Made by a program: the position numbers and the translations under genes
Shown here: positions 9,360 to 18,579 of the stretch, in pieces
Position numbering within the stretch: the first letter of the stretch is position 1
How the letters are laid out: each line of letters starts with the position of its first letter
Assembly (NCBI GenBank): GCA_017621205.1
Contig: JAGATQ010000022.1
Location: 62,001-126,000, forward strand
Length of the DNA stretch: 64,000 nucleotides
Direction: 5' to 3'
Origin: Lachnospira sp.
GTDB taxonomy: Bacteria > Bacillota > Clostridia > Lachnospirales > Lachnospiraceae
The notes under the pieces: generated by a model
What the model was told of the DNA's origin: nothing
What the model saw: only the letters and a program-made list of their open reading frames with translations
Databases searched by the model: none

Positions 9360-9704
9360 ATGGGTAAGAAATTTTTAAATATTCAATCTACCTCTCCCAA
9401 TGCCGCAGGCATTGTGAAACAGGATTTAAAATTTAAGACAGGGGATTTTCTCTGGAAAGTGAAATTTAATATTCCACTAGACCCCAACACCGTTAATGCG
9501 AATAATATGTATGTTGCGAATTCCTCCAACATTCCATTAAAGACTTCTATCCGCTACGATTCCGTAACCAACCAGATTGAGATTGAACCGGCGGAGCCAT
9601 ACAGCACAACGGAATCTTATTATCTACATATCACAACCAATGTGGCATCCCGCAATGGACAACGGCTGAAAGAACCTGTTCAGGTACAGTTCCAATTTTA
9701 TTAA
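9360..9704 (+). CDS. Small Ig-like (Big_5/SbsA-type) domain protein
   Basis: A 114-residue protein of beta-rich composition. The pattern FKIPLDPNTVNANNMYV-like, SIRYDSVTNQIEIEP and YYLHITTNVASRNGQRL matches bacterial Ig-like domains of the SbsA/Big_5 type, usually found in multidomain surface proteins. Here it is alone, without a signal peptide. The longer frame from 9204 is rejected because AAAGGA precedes the ATG at 9360. Function unknown. Confidence 0.6.
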   Translation: MGKKFLNIQSTSPNAAGIVKQDLKFKTGDFLWKVKFNIPLDPNTVNANNMYVANSSNIPLKTSIRYDSVTNQIEIEPAEPYSTTESYYLHITTNVASRNGQRLKEPVQVQFQFY

Positions 9705-9715
9705 ACATGATGACA

Positions 9716-9756
9716 AAAGGGCGATATGCTGATTATGTAAGCATATCACCCTTTTT
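9716..9756. terminator. Bidirectional terminator between convergent genes
   Basis: AAAGGGCGATATGCT / AGCATATCACCCTTT hairpin, with a T-run on the plus strand and a shorter one on the minus strand. It separates the Ig-like gene from the convergent HIT gene. Confidence 0.8.
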
Positions 9757-9764
9757 AATCGTCT

Positions 9765-10187
9765 TTAAAGCTCCTCTTTTATCTGCTTCGTTATTGCAAT
9801 CTGCTCCTCCGCTACAGAAGCATGCTGCTTCCATGTCACGTCCACCTCATCATCCTTGTATCTCGGAATCAGATGGGTGTGAAAATGAAATACCGTCTGC
9901 CCTGCCGCCTCCTCATTGTTCTGCAGAATATTAATTCCGTCACAATCAAGTGCCTTCTTCATCGCCTTCGCCATCTTCACTGCCAGTGGAAACACCTTGG
10001 CTGCAAAGGTCTCATCCATCCCATAAGCATTATCATAATGCACCTTAGGAACAATCAAGGCATGTCCCCTCGAAGCCGGAGATACATCTAATATTACATT
10101 AAAATCATCATCCTCATAAATACTATTTGAAGGAATCTGTCCATTGGCTATTTTACAAAAAATACAATCCTCTTTTATCATTGCCAC
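9765..10187 (-). CDS. HIT family nucleotide hydrolase/transferase
   Basis: About 140 residues with the histidine-triad motif HFHTHLIPR near the C-terminus and the CIFCKI motif with its two cysteines at the N-terminus, typical of bacterial Hint-like proteins. These hydrolyse purine nucleoside phosphoramidates or related adducts. The likely start is GTG at 10185-10187, with GGAG 8 bases upstream; an ATG two codons later (10181) lacks such spacing. It lies 16 bases after the FliS-like gene, so it may be read with the flagellin transcript. Confidence 0.88.
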   Translation of the reverse strand: MAMIKEDCIFCKIANGQIPSNSIYEDDDFNVILDVSPASRGHALIVPKVHYDNAYGMDETFAAKVFPLAVKMAKAMKKALDCDGINILQNNEEAAGQTVFHFHTHLIPRYKDDEVDVTWKQHASVAEEQIAITKQIKEEL

Positions 10188-10203
10188 AATCCCTGCTCCT
10201 TTC

Positions 10204-10680
10204 CTATACCGAATATCCCCTGTTACTAACAGGGTCAATTGCCATCTCGTTTAAACTAGTCTTTCCATAGGTCAGACCTGCATACACCTTCTGGGTATTA
10301 CTAATAATGGGAGCACTTTTATCAGCCGAAGCCAGCCGCTCAAACAGTGGTTTCAATTCCTCAAGAATCCCCCGGGCAATAGCAAGTCCTCCCTGCTTCC
10401 CCTCCACTCTCGCAGCAATTAAGGTTCTTTGTGCCCTCACATATCTTACTGCTATCTCTTTTGCCATGATGTCTTCATAATTAAGTCCATGTAACAGCTC
10501 CCCAATGTAGCGTTCCGCCTTTTTCACAGTATGGGCAAAGGTCTCCATCTGCCCTTCCTGATATGCCTTGTCTGCCTGTGCAAAACAATCCTCTAACAGC
10601 TCATATATAATGACTGTCAGTCCACTGGCATTGGCTCCGGTAATCCGAAGCGTATATTCCTTAATCTGTTCATCGGTCAT
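10204..10680 (-). CDS. FliS-like flagellar export chaperone
   Basis: A 158-residue helical protein next to flagellin. The helix pattern, with LTVIIYELLEDCFAQADKAY then a helix ending in YIGELLHGLNYED, and a conserved-looking RAQRTLIAAR, fits FliS, which caps the flagellin C-terminus before secretion. It is longer than typical FliS (~130 aa), with an added C-terminal segment. Start at the ATG with GAGGA 6 bases upstream. The stop of flagellin is 12 bases away. Family assignment rests partly on position. Confidence 0.6.
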   Translation of the reverse strand: MTDEQIKEYTLRITGANASGLTVIIYELLEDCFAQADKAYQEGQMETFAHTVKKAERYIGELLHGLNYEDIMAKEIAVRYVRAQRTLIAARVEGKQGGLAIARGILEELKPLFERLASADKSAPIISNTQKVYAGLTYGKTSLNEMAIDPVSNRGYSV

Positions 10681-10692
10681 AAGCAATCCTCA

Positions 10693-12057
10693 CTAGCTCT
10701 GCAATAACTGTAATATAGTCTCTGCCCTCTGATTCGCCTTTGATAAGATCGTCGAGGTCGCCTGCTCTAGCACATTGAGCTGGCTGTAATTTGTCATCTC
10801 CTCTGCCATATCCGTATCACCCATGCGACTGCTGGCATCCTCTACATTATATTTCTGAATACTTAAGCTGTCCTGTGCATAGCCTAATCGGTTCTCATAC
10901 GCTCCGAGCTTGGAACGAATCATGGAAATCTTATTAATTGCCTTCTGTACCGCGTCAATCGCATGCTGGGAACCTGCGTAGGTGCGCACATTTACATCAT
11001 CAATATGCAAGGTTTCTGTAGAAACACGTTCAAATACAATCTCCAGCATATTATCCGCTTCGCTGCCCACCTGAATCTGCAGGGTACTGGCATCCTTCAC
11101 CTCTGCCTTTACCTTACCTTCGGCTGCCGCTCCAGTTTCCGTCCTAATCTGCAACTCATATCCATTGGTATCTGTAATGATAATATCATTTCCTTTAATA
11201 TTCATCACGGCAGTATCTGTAAATCCGCCATCTGCCACTGTAATATTAGCAACAACATCCTTACCCTCGGCTGTATACCTCGTTGTATTCATCAAAACAT
11301 CAAGCTTAGCATCCTCTCCGTAAGCCATCGTCGTAAGTGTAACAGAATTACCTGTTGCTTCCAAAGTAATATTGCAACGGTCGCAAACAGTCTGTAATTT
11401 ACTAAGTGCCGCACCGGAATTAATCTCTTCCTGTGTAATTTTAAGTTCTTCCCCATTCACCTCCATCTTGCCTGCTGCAAGAGTAAAGGTCAACGTTGCC
11501 TGTTCCGGGTCGGCTGTCACCTCTATATCATAAGAACCCGGAAGCACAGTAGTAGACTGGCTTAAGACACGGATATGCTTTGCCATTGTACCATCCCCAG
11601 CTGTACCATCTGCAATTGACACATAAGAAGTACGGTCGGTGTCCCCATTTAACATTACACGTCCATTATATTCGGTCACCTCAGCAATACGGTCAACCTC
11701 CTCCTTTAACATACTAATTTCTTCCTGAATGGTATCGCGATCTTCCGGTGTGTTTGTATCATTCGCTGACTGTACCGCAAGCTCATTCATACGCTGAAGC
11801 ATAGCCTGAATCTCCATCAGACCACCCTCGGCTGTATTAATTGCAGAAATCGCATCACCCGAATTGCCATCCGCCTGATCTAACCCTTTCACCAAACGAT
11901 TCAATCTACGCATAATTGCATAGCCTGCCGGGTCATCCTTAGCATGGTTAATCTTATAGCCGGACGATAAACGATAGGTTGTAGTATCCAGCTTCTTATT
12001 GGTACGGTTCAGATTCAAATTAGTACGCACCGCTGTCATGTTATGGTTTACTTTCAT
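10693..12057 (-). CDS. Flagellin
   Basis: A 454-residue flagellin. The N-terminal D0/D1 region begins MKVNHNMTAVRTNLNLNRTN and has the LSSGYKINHAKDDPAGYAI pattern. The C-terminal D1/D0 region ends NQRAETILQLLQS. The central ~180 residues are a variable, surface-exposed, Thr/Ala-rich domain. It assembles into the filament after export through the flagellar type III system. A sigma-28-like promoter lies about 100 bases upstream. The FliS-like gene follows directly, which fits an export partner. Confidence 0.95.
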   Translation of the reverse strand: MKVNHNMTAVRTNLNLNRTNKKLDTTTYRLSSGYKINHAKDDPAGYAIMRRLNRLVKGLDQADGNSGDAISAINTAEGGLMEIQAMLQRMNELAVQSANDTNTPEDRDTIQEEISMLKEEVDRIAEVTEYNGRVMLNGDTDRTSYVSIADGTAGDGTMAKHIRVLSQSTTVLPGSYDIEVTADPEQATLTFTLAAGKMEVNGEELKITQEEINSGAALSKLQTVCDRCNITLEATGNSVTLTTMAYGEDAKLDVLMNTTRYTAEGKDVVANITVADGGFTDTAVMNIKGNDIIITDTNGYELQIRTETGAAAEGKVKAEVKDASTLQIQVGSEADNMLEIVFERVSTETLHIDDVNVRTYAGSQHAIDAVQKAINKISMIRSKLGAYENRLGYAQDSLSIQKYNVEDASSRMGDTDMAEEMTNYSQLNVLEQATSTILSKANQRAETILQLLQS

Positions 12058-12159
12058 GTTATCTCATCCTTTTTATTATATTAACAATGAAGTCCTCCGC
12101 CCTCTAGCGGCTCTTCCATGAATCCTTCACTGTCCACGCTCTCCTTGCATCTAAATTAT

Positions 12160-12186
12160 ATATCGGCAGTCAAATTCATTTTCCTA
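12160..12186 (-). promoter_or_regulatory. Sigma-28 (SigD/FliA)-like promoter of flagellin
   Basis: The minus strand has GCCGATAT as a -10, and TAGG 15 bases upstream in the position of the TAAA -35. The -10 matches the sigma-D consensus closely; the -35 is weak. It would give a leader of about 90 bases before the flagellin ATG. Confidence 0.55.
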
Positions 12187-12203
12187 AGTAAAAAACATCT
12201 GGT

Positions 12204-14060
12204 CTATAAACTCCGAAGCAGGGAAACAAATGCCTTGGCGGCATCATATAGCATTACCCCGCTCACAGCACCCACCGGCTCTGTCTCCTGGGAAACCTCC
12301 TGCCCCACGTTTTCCTGCGGCACCGGCGAATAATGGTCAAATACAGTTTGCTCCGTTTTATCTGTGATTTTCACCTGTTGCACCGTCATAGAGAATGTGT
12401 CTAACAGGGAGGAAAACGCTTGTAAGCCATCCTTTATTGCTTCCCGTCCCGCCTGCTCTGAACACGAAAGGGTGAGAGATACCTCCCTACCAAGCCTTAC
12501 ATCGGCTGTAATAGCACCATATTTCGGTGTCTCAACCTGTGCTGTAAAACCCTTTCTTTGTACTCCCTGCCAGTCAAAATGCACTGTCATGGTAAGCACC
12601 TCATCCTCAAGCATCACAGGAACCACATAATCCTGCCTCTGTTCCACAGCAGCTGCCACACGCATCCTTGTATGAATCTGTCCTGCCGCCAGCAAATCCT
12701 TTGCCGTAAAAGTGCTGTCCGCATCCATCTCATGAAAGGCATTCAAAAAGGCCTGTTCATATAGCTCCTGTATCGTCGCCTCCTGCCCAAAAGAGGTGTT
12801 TTGTACTTCCTGTCCCCCCCCAGACACAGCATCCATCTGCTGCCGCTCCATCTGCTCCATACGCTCATATAGCTTTTGTTCCAAATCATGAAATGGCTGT
12901 TTACTCTGCTGTCCCCGCTGCTTTAGCTCCTGCCGGATACTCTCGTAAAATTCACCCGAATGGTTCATCAATTGTTCTGCGGCAAGCAGATTGGCAGGAG
13001 TGTAGCAAAGCCCCACATCCTGAAGAAGTAATGCAGCCTCTCTGCTCGTCTCTGATAACACACTAAGCTGCTGCCTCTGTTCCTCTGCCAATACCCTATC
13101 TTCCTGCACATCCTCTCCATTATCGGAAAATAGGTTCTTCTGTTTCATCTCGGCATATGCCGTCTCTAACTGGGAGATAATATCCTTATCATATCCACCA
13201 GAAGCTGTAGAAAACTCTACACCCTCCCCAATACTAATATCAGTACCACGCTGGCTTCGGCTTCTATGCGCCCGCAGAAGATGCTCCAATGTCACCGTCT
13301 CCTCATTCCTTACTACTGCTCCCAAATCCCTTCCACTATATCCGGTAACAGCATGAAGCAGGCGGTATACCCCGATATAGCTCTCCCGCTCTGCGTCTGT
13401 AATCTCCCCTTTGTGCTCTAAATGATAAAGAAATTCACTAAATTTTTCATCACTGCCTCTACCCTGCTTTTCCTCCTGGGAAGCTACCTCTGCCTCCAGC
13501 TTAGAAAGCTCCATTCTTAGCGGATTGACACCATCCCTTATCATGCCCAGCACAATCTCCGGCTTCATGCGGTCTAGCACCGATAATAAGCGGGCATCCA
13601 AATCCTTAATCTGTTCCACAGCCTCATTGGTCAGTTCCATCTGGTTGTAGGAAAGAATCCGCACCGCCTTTTTATTTTCTGCAGAAAGCTCCATGCCAAG
13701 CTCCCCTAATAAAGAATCCATATTGGCAAATGCCTTCTGGATGGTATCGCCCATATCAGAGCGGGGAGTCGTCATCATCGTCTCATAAGAAGAAAGCTTA
13801 CCACTAATTGTTTCATAATAGGATGCTCCATCCTCAGAAATAATTGCAGTCTGCGAATTCATCGAAAGCTCCATACCCTGCCGGAACATGAAATTTAGCG
13901 TTAATACCTGTCCTGCTTCCGTCCACTGCCCAAGAGCCATTGCTGGCAATCTTGGAATCACGGCTGCCTTCGTCATTGTCTCCTGATAAAGAGAAATACT
14001 CTCCTCCTTCATCTCAACTCTGGAGTCCCGGAACAAGGAACGGCTCTTAGATGCCTCCAA
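12204..14060 (-). CDS. Downstream part of a frameshifted flagellar-locus protein (DUF6240-like; FliK-like C-terminus)
   Basis: 618 codons with no own good start (TTG). The reading continues smoothly from the upstream 471-codon frame if one base is restored near 14059-14066: KEVI would run on into ELDALEASKSRS. The product is rich in Glu/Gln and mostly helical. The last ~150 residues have alternating strands and a helix (SLTLSCSEQAGREAIKDGLQ) reminiscent of the FliK hook-length-control C-domain; that is an inference. AAGGA lies 9 bases before the TTG, so re-initiation is possible. Its location beside flagellin suggests a flagellar role. The domain name is from memory and unverified. Confidence 0.6.
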   Translation of the reverse strand: MEASKSRSLFRDSRVEMKEESISLYQETMTKAAVIPRLPAMALGQWTEAGQVLTLNFMFRQGMELSMNSQTAIISEDGASYYETISGKLSSYETMMTTPRSDMGDTIQKAFANMDSLLGELGMELSAENKKAVRILSYNQMELTNEAVEQIKDLDARLLSVLDRMKPEIVLGMIRDGVNPLRMELSKLEAEVASQEEKQGRGSDEKFSEFLYHLEHKGEITDAERESYIGVYRLLHAVTGYSGRDLGAVVRNEETVTLEHLLRAHRSRSQRGTDISIGEGVEFSTASGGYDKDIISQLETAYAEMKQKNLFSDNGEDVQEDRVLAEEQRQQLSVLSETSREAALLLQDVGLCYTPANLLAAEQLMNHSGEFYESIRQELKQRGQQSKQPFHDLEQKLYERMEQMERQQMDAVSGGGQEVQNTSFGQEATIQELYEQAFLNAFHEMDADSTFTAKDLLAAGQIHTRMRVAAAVEQRQDYVVPVMLEDEVLTMTVHFDWQGVQRKGFTAQVETPKYGAITADVRLGREVSLTLSCSEQAGREAIKDGLQAFSSLLDTFSMTVQQVKITDKTEQTVFDHYSPVPQENVGQEVSQETEPVGAVSGVMLYDAAKAFVSLLRSL

Positions 14061-15424
14061 AGCATCCAGTTCCTTATAACCTCTTTTAAATCCAATTGGA
14101 GCAAATCAGGATTCTTCTTTATTAGCTGATAACCGGACTGCAGTGTCATACGAAGACGCAACTGTTCCATCTGCCAGTAACGGCTCTGCTGCTCTGTCTG
14201 TCCATCTGTTGATGCCAAAACCGCCACCTGCCCATTTGCAATATCATTACCATAATTATCATTCTGTATGTTTAAAACCTCTCCTACATAATCACCAATT
14301 CCATCGCTGTCCTGCTGTCTTAATGATGATAATTCAAATAAAGTAGAAAGATTCATTGGTCGTTGCAACTGTATTCCTGAATCAATATCCTCCCGCCGGA
14401 CATTTGCCAGCTGTCTGTTCTGCTCCCGTGCCTGACAGGCAGGACTGGTTCCCATCAGCAGTGCCTGCCCCACCGTTTCTCCAAGCATTAGTGACGCAAG
14501 TACATTCTCTCTATATTCCTCCTCAGAAATACCGTTCTCATTGAATGCCAGCATACTCTGATAGCTCTCTATATTTTTAGCGGTTATATCAAGCTGCTGC
14601 TCTAATAACCACTTCGCTGCCTGCTCATTCTCTTCGCTGCCGGAAAGTCCCTCGGCGGCAAACAGTTTAGCTAGCTGCGGCTTTAACTGCTGCCATGCAG
14701 CATCTGTCATCCCTGCAGACACATAGCTTCCTGTTGCACTAAACTCTGCCTTATAGACATTGTCATAAGTAAGTGGTAACTCCTGTTCCAGCAAATAACG
14801 CATTGCCCCTTCTGAAATTCTATCTAAGCCCTGTGCCTTGGCAATAGCCTCCACCACCTCTGCACTACCCGTTTGAAAGCTACGCCCCTCCTGCTGTGCA
14901 TGAAACTGATTAACCAGTCCCATCAAATGGCTGATATCTGCATTGGCTACATCAATTCCCAGCCGCCGAAGCATCGCCAAATCCTCAGCAGAAAGCTTTG
15001 CCGTCTCCTTCGCATCCTCACAGACCTCCTCTGCCTCCTCTATCCGGATATCTGATTCTTTTGCCACATGAACAAATTGCTCCGTATTCCGCATCACCTC
15101 TAACCGGCTGGTACTGGATAACAGTTCTCTCTCATCTGTTCCTCCACTAACACCTACCACACTCTGCATTGCCTTTAGCACCACAGACTGGTCTTCTATA
15201 GAGGAAACCATAAAGTCCATTTCCTCTCCCACCTTGCGGTTTTTTAACACCTCCGGCGACACCTTTACCTGCCTGTCTCCGATTGCAACACTTGCCTGCT
15301 CCCCAATACCAAGAACCGTTCCCCTAATCAGTTTCCCAACACTGTACTGTAACGATTGTGCCTCTATGGCTGCTTTACCTGTCTGTCTGTTATCATCCGC
15401 CATGCTGATATTCATTGTATTCAT
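14009..15424 (-). CDS. Upstream part of the same frameshifted flagellar-locus protein
   Basis: 471 codons starting MNTMNISMADDN with AGGAC 8 bases before the ATG. Residues ~30-90 form a small beta-rich segment (RGTVLGIGEQASVAIGDRQ); the rest is helical with repeated Leu-rich stretches. The last ~17 residues, after LDLKEVI, look out of frame (WMLWRHLRAVPCSGT) and end 52 bases inside the next frame. A single-base loss is the simplest explanation. With the downstream frame the full product would be about 1,070 residues. I do not know its function. Confidence 0.6.
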   Translation of the reverse strand: MNTMNISMADDNRQTGKAAIEAQSLQYSVGKLIRGTVLGIGEQASVAIGDRQVKVSPEVLKNRKVGEEMDFMVSSIEDQSVVLKAMQSVVGVSGGTDERELLSSTSRLEVMRNTEQFVHVAKESDIRIEEAEEVCEDAKETAKLSAEDLAMLRRLGIDVANADISHLMGLVNQFHAQQEGRSFQTGSAEVVEAIAKAQGLDRISEGAMRYLLEQELPLTYDNVYKAEFSATGSYVSAGMTDAAWQQLKPQLAKLFAAEGLSGSEENEQAAKWLLEQQLDITAKNIESYQSMLAFNENGISEEEYRENVLASLMLGETVGQALLMGTSPACQAREQNRQLANVRREDIDSGIQLQRPMNLSTLFELSSLRQQDSDGIGDYVGEVLNIQNDNYGNDIANGQVAVLASTDGQTEQQSRYWQMEQLRLRMTLQSGYQLIKKNPDLLQLDLKEVIRNWMLWRHLRAVPCSGTPELR

Positions 15425-15517
15425 CGTCCCACGTCCTAACTATTATGTATTGCCTATATTATCTTTACTGCTACCGCCTGCTTGCAATATATCCTTTTAC
15501 CTATGATGTATTTCGGC

Positions 15518-15565
15518 AAAAAAAGCAGTAAAGTTAAATGTAAATTAACTTTACTGCTTTTATAA
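15518..15565. terminator. Terminator downstream of the BlaR1-like gene
   Basis: AGCAGTAAAGTTAA / TTAACTTTACTGCT hairpin flanked by A- and T-runs. It works in either direction; the minus-strand reading terminates the blaI-blaR1-like operon. Confidence 0.8.
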
Positions 15566-15613
15566 TAAAATCAAATATGTACATACAACTATAAAATTCT
15601 TCTCGAATAGTAA

Positions 15614-16984
15614 TTAATAATAATGTCCCGTAATTGAAACCTGTGCACCGCTATAATTACTAATAAATACCTGATAGTTGCCGGTTGTTGGGCAACTAAA
15701 GGTATGAGCAATCGTCTTCTTACCTTTCACATAGGTAGTCGTTCCTCCCGGTTTAATAATACCAACCGTAACTTCCTTATCAGTAGGCTTAACACTGACA
15801 GTAACCTCAATAGTACCACCCTTGCTCTTACTAATAACAGGAGAACGGTAATAAGACTGGTTCATTAAAGTGCAGCTAATGAAATTCCCACCAGCCAAAG
15901 GTGCTATGTCTACTTGATCACCTTCTACTTCTGTCATACCCTTAAAATCGTCAACACTGCCTTCGTACTCCTCAAGCTCTGGAATTACATCTGGCTGCTC
16001 TTCTTCACCTACCATTGTTTCATGCCACATCTGATTATATCCATACTGTATCGTATTCTTTGCACCATATGCCGTTACACTGCAAACTGCCAACGTGAAG
16101 GCAATAAACATCGCAGCCATGGATATCTTTGTTTTCTTTGCTGTATATGTATTCACAATCGCTGCCCTCCTAACAATATCATTCGACTCCTCAACCCATG
16201 CCGAAGTAATGACATTCTTAAGTCTATAGCCCATATCAGAAAAATCTACCAGCATGTAAAAATATTGTTTGCCATCACCTTCGAGCTTATTGATACAATA
16301 ATTATCATTATTTGCCTCTGCGTATATGCCGTAATTGTCAGCAATATACTTAAATGGCGGCCAAAACCAAAATACAAGACGAAGTATTGCACAAATTGGC
16401 TTTAACAGGACGTCACCCTGTTTATAATGCCGTAGCTCGTGCATTAATATTACCCTCAAAAAAGACGCATCAATCTGTTCTACAGGAACATAAATTGTGG
16501 GCTTAATCAAACCAGTTATAAAGACAGTACCTGAATGATAACTGCAATATATTGATATATGCCTGCGAATTCCCATCTCTTTACACAACTCACCAAGTAT
16601 CTTATGGTAGTATTGAGGAACTAACGTATGCTCCTTAGATATTCTGGACAAAAGCCGTATTCCATCCAATTGCAAAACAAAATGAACAACTATACCAATC
16701 ATCCATACTACTGCAAGAATCGAGAAAATAATAGTCATACCACTTGTTGCCATTCCAAATAGTGCTGTAACCGGATGAATCATAATATGATAATATAGCC
16801 GTAATAGTATAAAAACAAACGGGAATATATGCAACAATATGGCAAAACTTAAAAAGTTGTAATAAAATGTTAATTGAAAATAAGTGCTAAGATAACGTTC
16901 CAGTGCTTTAAACAAAAGCACCAGAACGCCACCTATTATAATAGTTACAATAGTAATAAGCAAAAAATCAATTATACCATTCAT
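15614..16984 (-). CDS. M56 (BlaR1/MecR1-like) membrane metallopeptidase
   Basis: A 456-residue protein. Membrane segments lie near residues 1-25, 40-62, 75-105 and 285-305. The zinc protease motif is HELRH (182-186), in a cytoplasmic-type M56 domain. After the last membrane segment there is an acidic linker and a ~90-residue beta-rich extracytoplasmic domain instead of a penicillin-binding sensor. In the family, signal binding outside triggers cleavage of the partner BlaI repressor. The start overlaps the blaI stop by 17 bases, showing tight coupling. The ligand is unknown and a beta-lactam role is not supported. Confidence 0.85.
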   Translation of the reverse strand: MNGIIDFLLITIVTIIIGGVLVLLFKALERYLSTYFQLTFYYNFLSFAILLHIFPFVFILLRLYYHIMIHPVTALFGMATSGMTIIFSILAVVWMIGIVVHFVLQLDGIRLLSRISKEHTLVPQYYHKILGELCKEMGIRRHISIYCSYHSGTVFITGLIKPTIYVPVEQIDASFLRVILMHELRHYKQGDVLLKPICAILRLVFWFWPPFKYIADNYGIYAEANNDNYCINKLEGDGKQYFYMLVDFSDMGYRLKNVITSAWVEESNDIVRRAAIVNTYTAKKTKISMAAMFIAFTLAVCSVTAYGAKNTIQYGYNQMWHETMVGEEEQPDVIPELEEYEGSVDDFKGMTEVEGDQVDIAPLAGGNFISCTLMNQSYYRSPVISKSKGGTIEVTVSVKPTDKEVTVGIIKPGGTTTYVKGKKTIAHTFSCPTTGNYQVFISNYSGAQVSITGHYY

Positions 16985-17354
16985 CGATTAATTTTTTAAT
17001 ATCCTCCTTCTCTTGTTTAGTAAACTTCTTTCTGGAAACCAATGCGGCAATCATATCCTGTGTTGAACCCCGGAACCAGAAATCCTCTGTCTTTTTAACC
17101 TGTTCATCACGATAATCATCCTCCGAACGCACTGCCTCAAAGAAAATCACGCCTCTGCGGTAAGAGCTGATAAATCCTTTCATTTTTAATTTTTTAAGAT
17201 AAGTGTAAACTGTAGTATCCTGATAATCCAGTCCATACTCATCTCTCAATCTGCCCATAATCTCCTGACAGGTAATCGGCTCCTTGGCATCCCAGATACA
17301 TTTCATTGTTGCAAGTTCATACTCTGATAACTCTGAACGTTTGTAAGTAAACAT
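16968..17354 (-). CDS. BlaI/MecI-type transcriptional repressor
   Basis: A 128-residue winged-helix protein: LSEYELATMKCIWDAKEPITC, then the recognition region YQDTTVYTYLKKLKMKGF, then a C-terminal dimerisation helix. BlaI-type dimers repress their own operon until cleaved by the M56 partner. AAAGGAT precedes the ATG. A period-10 repeat upstream (17455-17483) could be the operator. Confidence 0.9.
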   Translation of the reverse strand: MFTYKRSELSEYELATMKCIWDAKEPITCQEIMGRLRDEYGLDYQDTTVYTYLKKLKMKGFISSYRRGVIFFEAVRSEDDYRDEQVKKTEDFWFRGSTQDMIAALVSRKKFTKQEKEDIKKLIDEWYN

Positions 17355-17453
17355 ATTTATTCTATCCTTTCTATAAATTTTTACTTATAATTATTACTTT
17401 TTAATAATAATTACATTTTAATTTTATTATATAATTCGACATAATTCAAGTAC

Positions 17454-17483
17454 TATTCGATAATTTTCGATATTTTTCGACTT
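17454..17483. promoter_or_regulatory. Period-10 TTCGA repeats, possible operator
   Basis: Three phased copies of (A/T)TTCGA at 10-base spacing, plus a fourth TTCGAC about 20 bases away, lie roughly 100 bases upstream of the BlaI-like gene. Helical-phase spacing suggests a protein-binding array. There is no direct proof. The rest of 17355-17610 is AT-rich without ORFs. Confidence 0.3.
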
Positions 17484-17613
17484 GGTAATGTTTACTATCA
17501 ACTGCATAACAGGCGCACAAAGAATTTAATACTTATTCAGGGTTTAGGTTCCAATTATATCACTTTTAATAATTTTAATCTTACGCATTAAAAAATTTGC
17601 AATTCTTTCTTTA

Positions 17614-17873
17614 TATGCTATACTTATTGCATTACTCAATATGATGATGCCAGGGCCAAAAGGTCAATATGCCATTCATGCTTGCATAATAAGGCATTTG
17701 AACTTGGGACTCGCCAAACATGAGAAAGAAGCAATTCACGCAATAAATTAGCGGATTTCAAATGCTTGCAGGATTGCAGGAGTTGTGAAACAACGGAGCA
17801 ATCCGTGGCATCAGTTGGGGTCAAAATACCTTTTGACCCCAACATCATATGCTATATTTATTTCATTTTCTCA
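17614..17873. repeat. Element D: small palindromic element between direct repeats
   Basis: A ~205-bp segment (17644-17848) with imperfect terminal inverted repeats, ATGATGCCAGGGCCAAAAGG and the complement of CCTTTTGACCCCAACATCAT. It is flanked by imperfect 26-bp direct repeats starting TATGCTATA (17614-17639 and 17848-17873). The interior holds several short stems, including GGATT / AATCC. No convincing ORF. It may be a decayed insertion. Confidence 0.45.
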
Positions 17874-17923
17874 AACTTCGCACAGATACTATGATGTTGG
17901 AAACCAAAAAATCAGGAGCTATT

Positions 17924-18460
17924 ATGGGAACAATTTACTTTACCAGACACGGACAAACAATATGGAATGTAGAAAATAAAATCTGTGGGGCAACAGATAT
18001 TGCACTTACCTCCCATGGACAAAAACAGGCACTTGCACTTGGCAGACAAATTGCAGACGGCAATTACAAAATTGACGAAATCCTTTCCTCCCCTCTAATG
18101 CGTGCATTCGATACAGCAAACTATATTTCCGAAATGACCAACATTCCCGCACGCATTGAACCACGATTAAAAGAACAAAATTTTGGCAAATTTGAATCAA
18201 CCCCAAGAGATGGAAAGGAATTTCAACAGGCAAAAGCTTGTTTTATTAACCACTATTCCGGAGGAGAATCCATGCTGCAAATGGCACAGCGGATTTATAA
18301 CCTGTTAGACGAATTAAAGGAACAGCCGGATACTACTTATTTACTTGTTGCACACAACGGAATTGCACGGTTTATAGAATCCTATTTCCGTGATATGACC
18401 AATGAAGAATTTGCACAATTTGGAATTGGCAATTGTGAAATAAAAGAATATCATTACTAA
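17924..18460 (+). CDS. Histidine phosphatase (phosphoglycerate mutase-like) family protein
   Basis: 178 residues. Catalytic RHGQT is at the N-terminus, with SSPLMRAFDTA supplying the second arginine, and VAHNGIARF the second histidine. The enzyme is a phosphomonoesterase of the PGM-like superfamily; the substrate is unknown, and the small size argues against the glycolytic mutase. The ATG at 17924 has AGGAG 6 bases upstream; the longer frame from 17849 lacks one. It stands alone on the plus strand. Confidence 0.88.
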   Translation: MGTIYFTRHGQTIWNVENKICGATDIALTSHGQKQALALGRQIADGNYKIDEILSSPLMRAFDTANYISEMTNIPARIEPRLKEQNFGKFESTPRDGKEFQQAKACFINHYSGGESMLQMAQRIYNLLDELKEQPDTTYLLVAHNGIARFIESYFRDMTNEEFAQFGIGNCEIKEYHY

Positions 18461-18491
18461 AAATATCTTTTTTACACCTTATTTGTATAAT

Positions 18492-18547
18492 AAAGAGAGC
18501 CAAGTATTCTTTTTTATACGAATCTATGGCTCTCTTTATTTCCTTGC
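18492..18547. terminator. Terminator between convergent genes
   Basis: AAAGAGAGCC / GGCTCTCTTT hairpin with a large loop and T-rich flanks in both directions, between the histidine phosphatase gene and the convergent glgB. Confidence 0.75.
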
Positions 18548-18579
18548 TATTCTGCTAAATACAGCAATTTTAATTGCTG

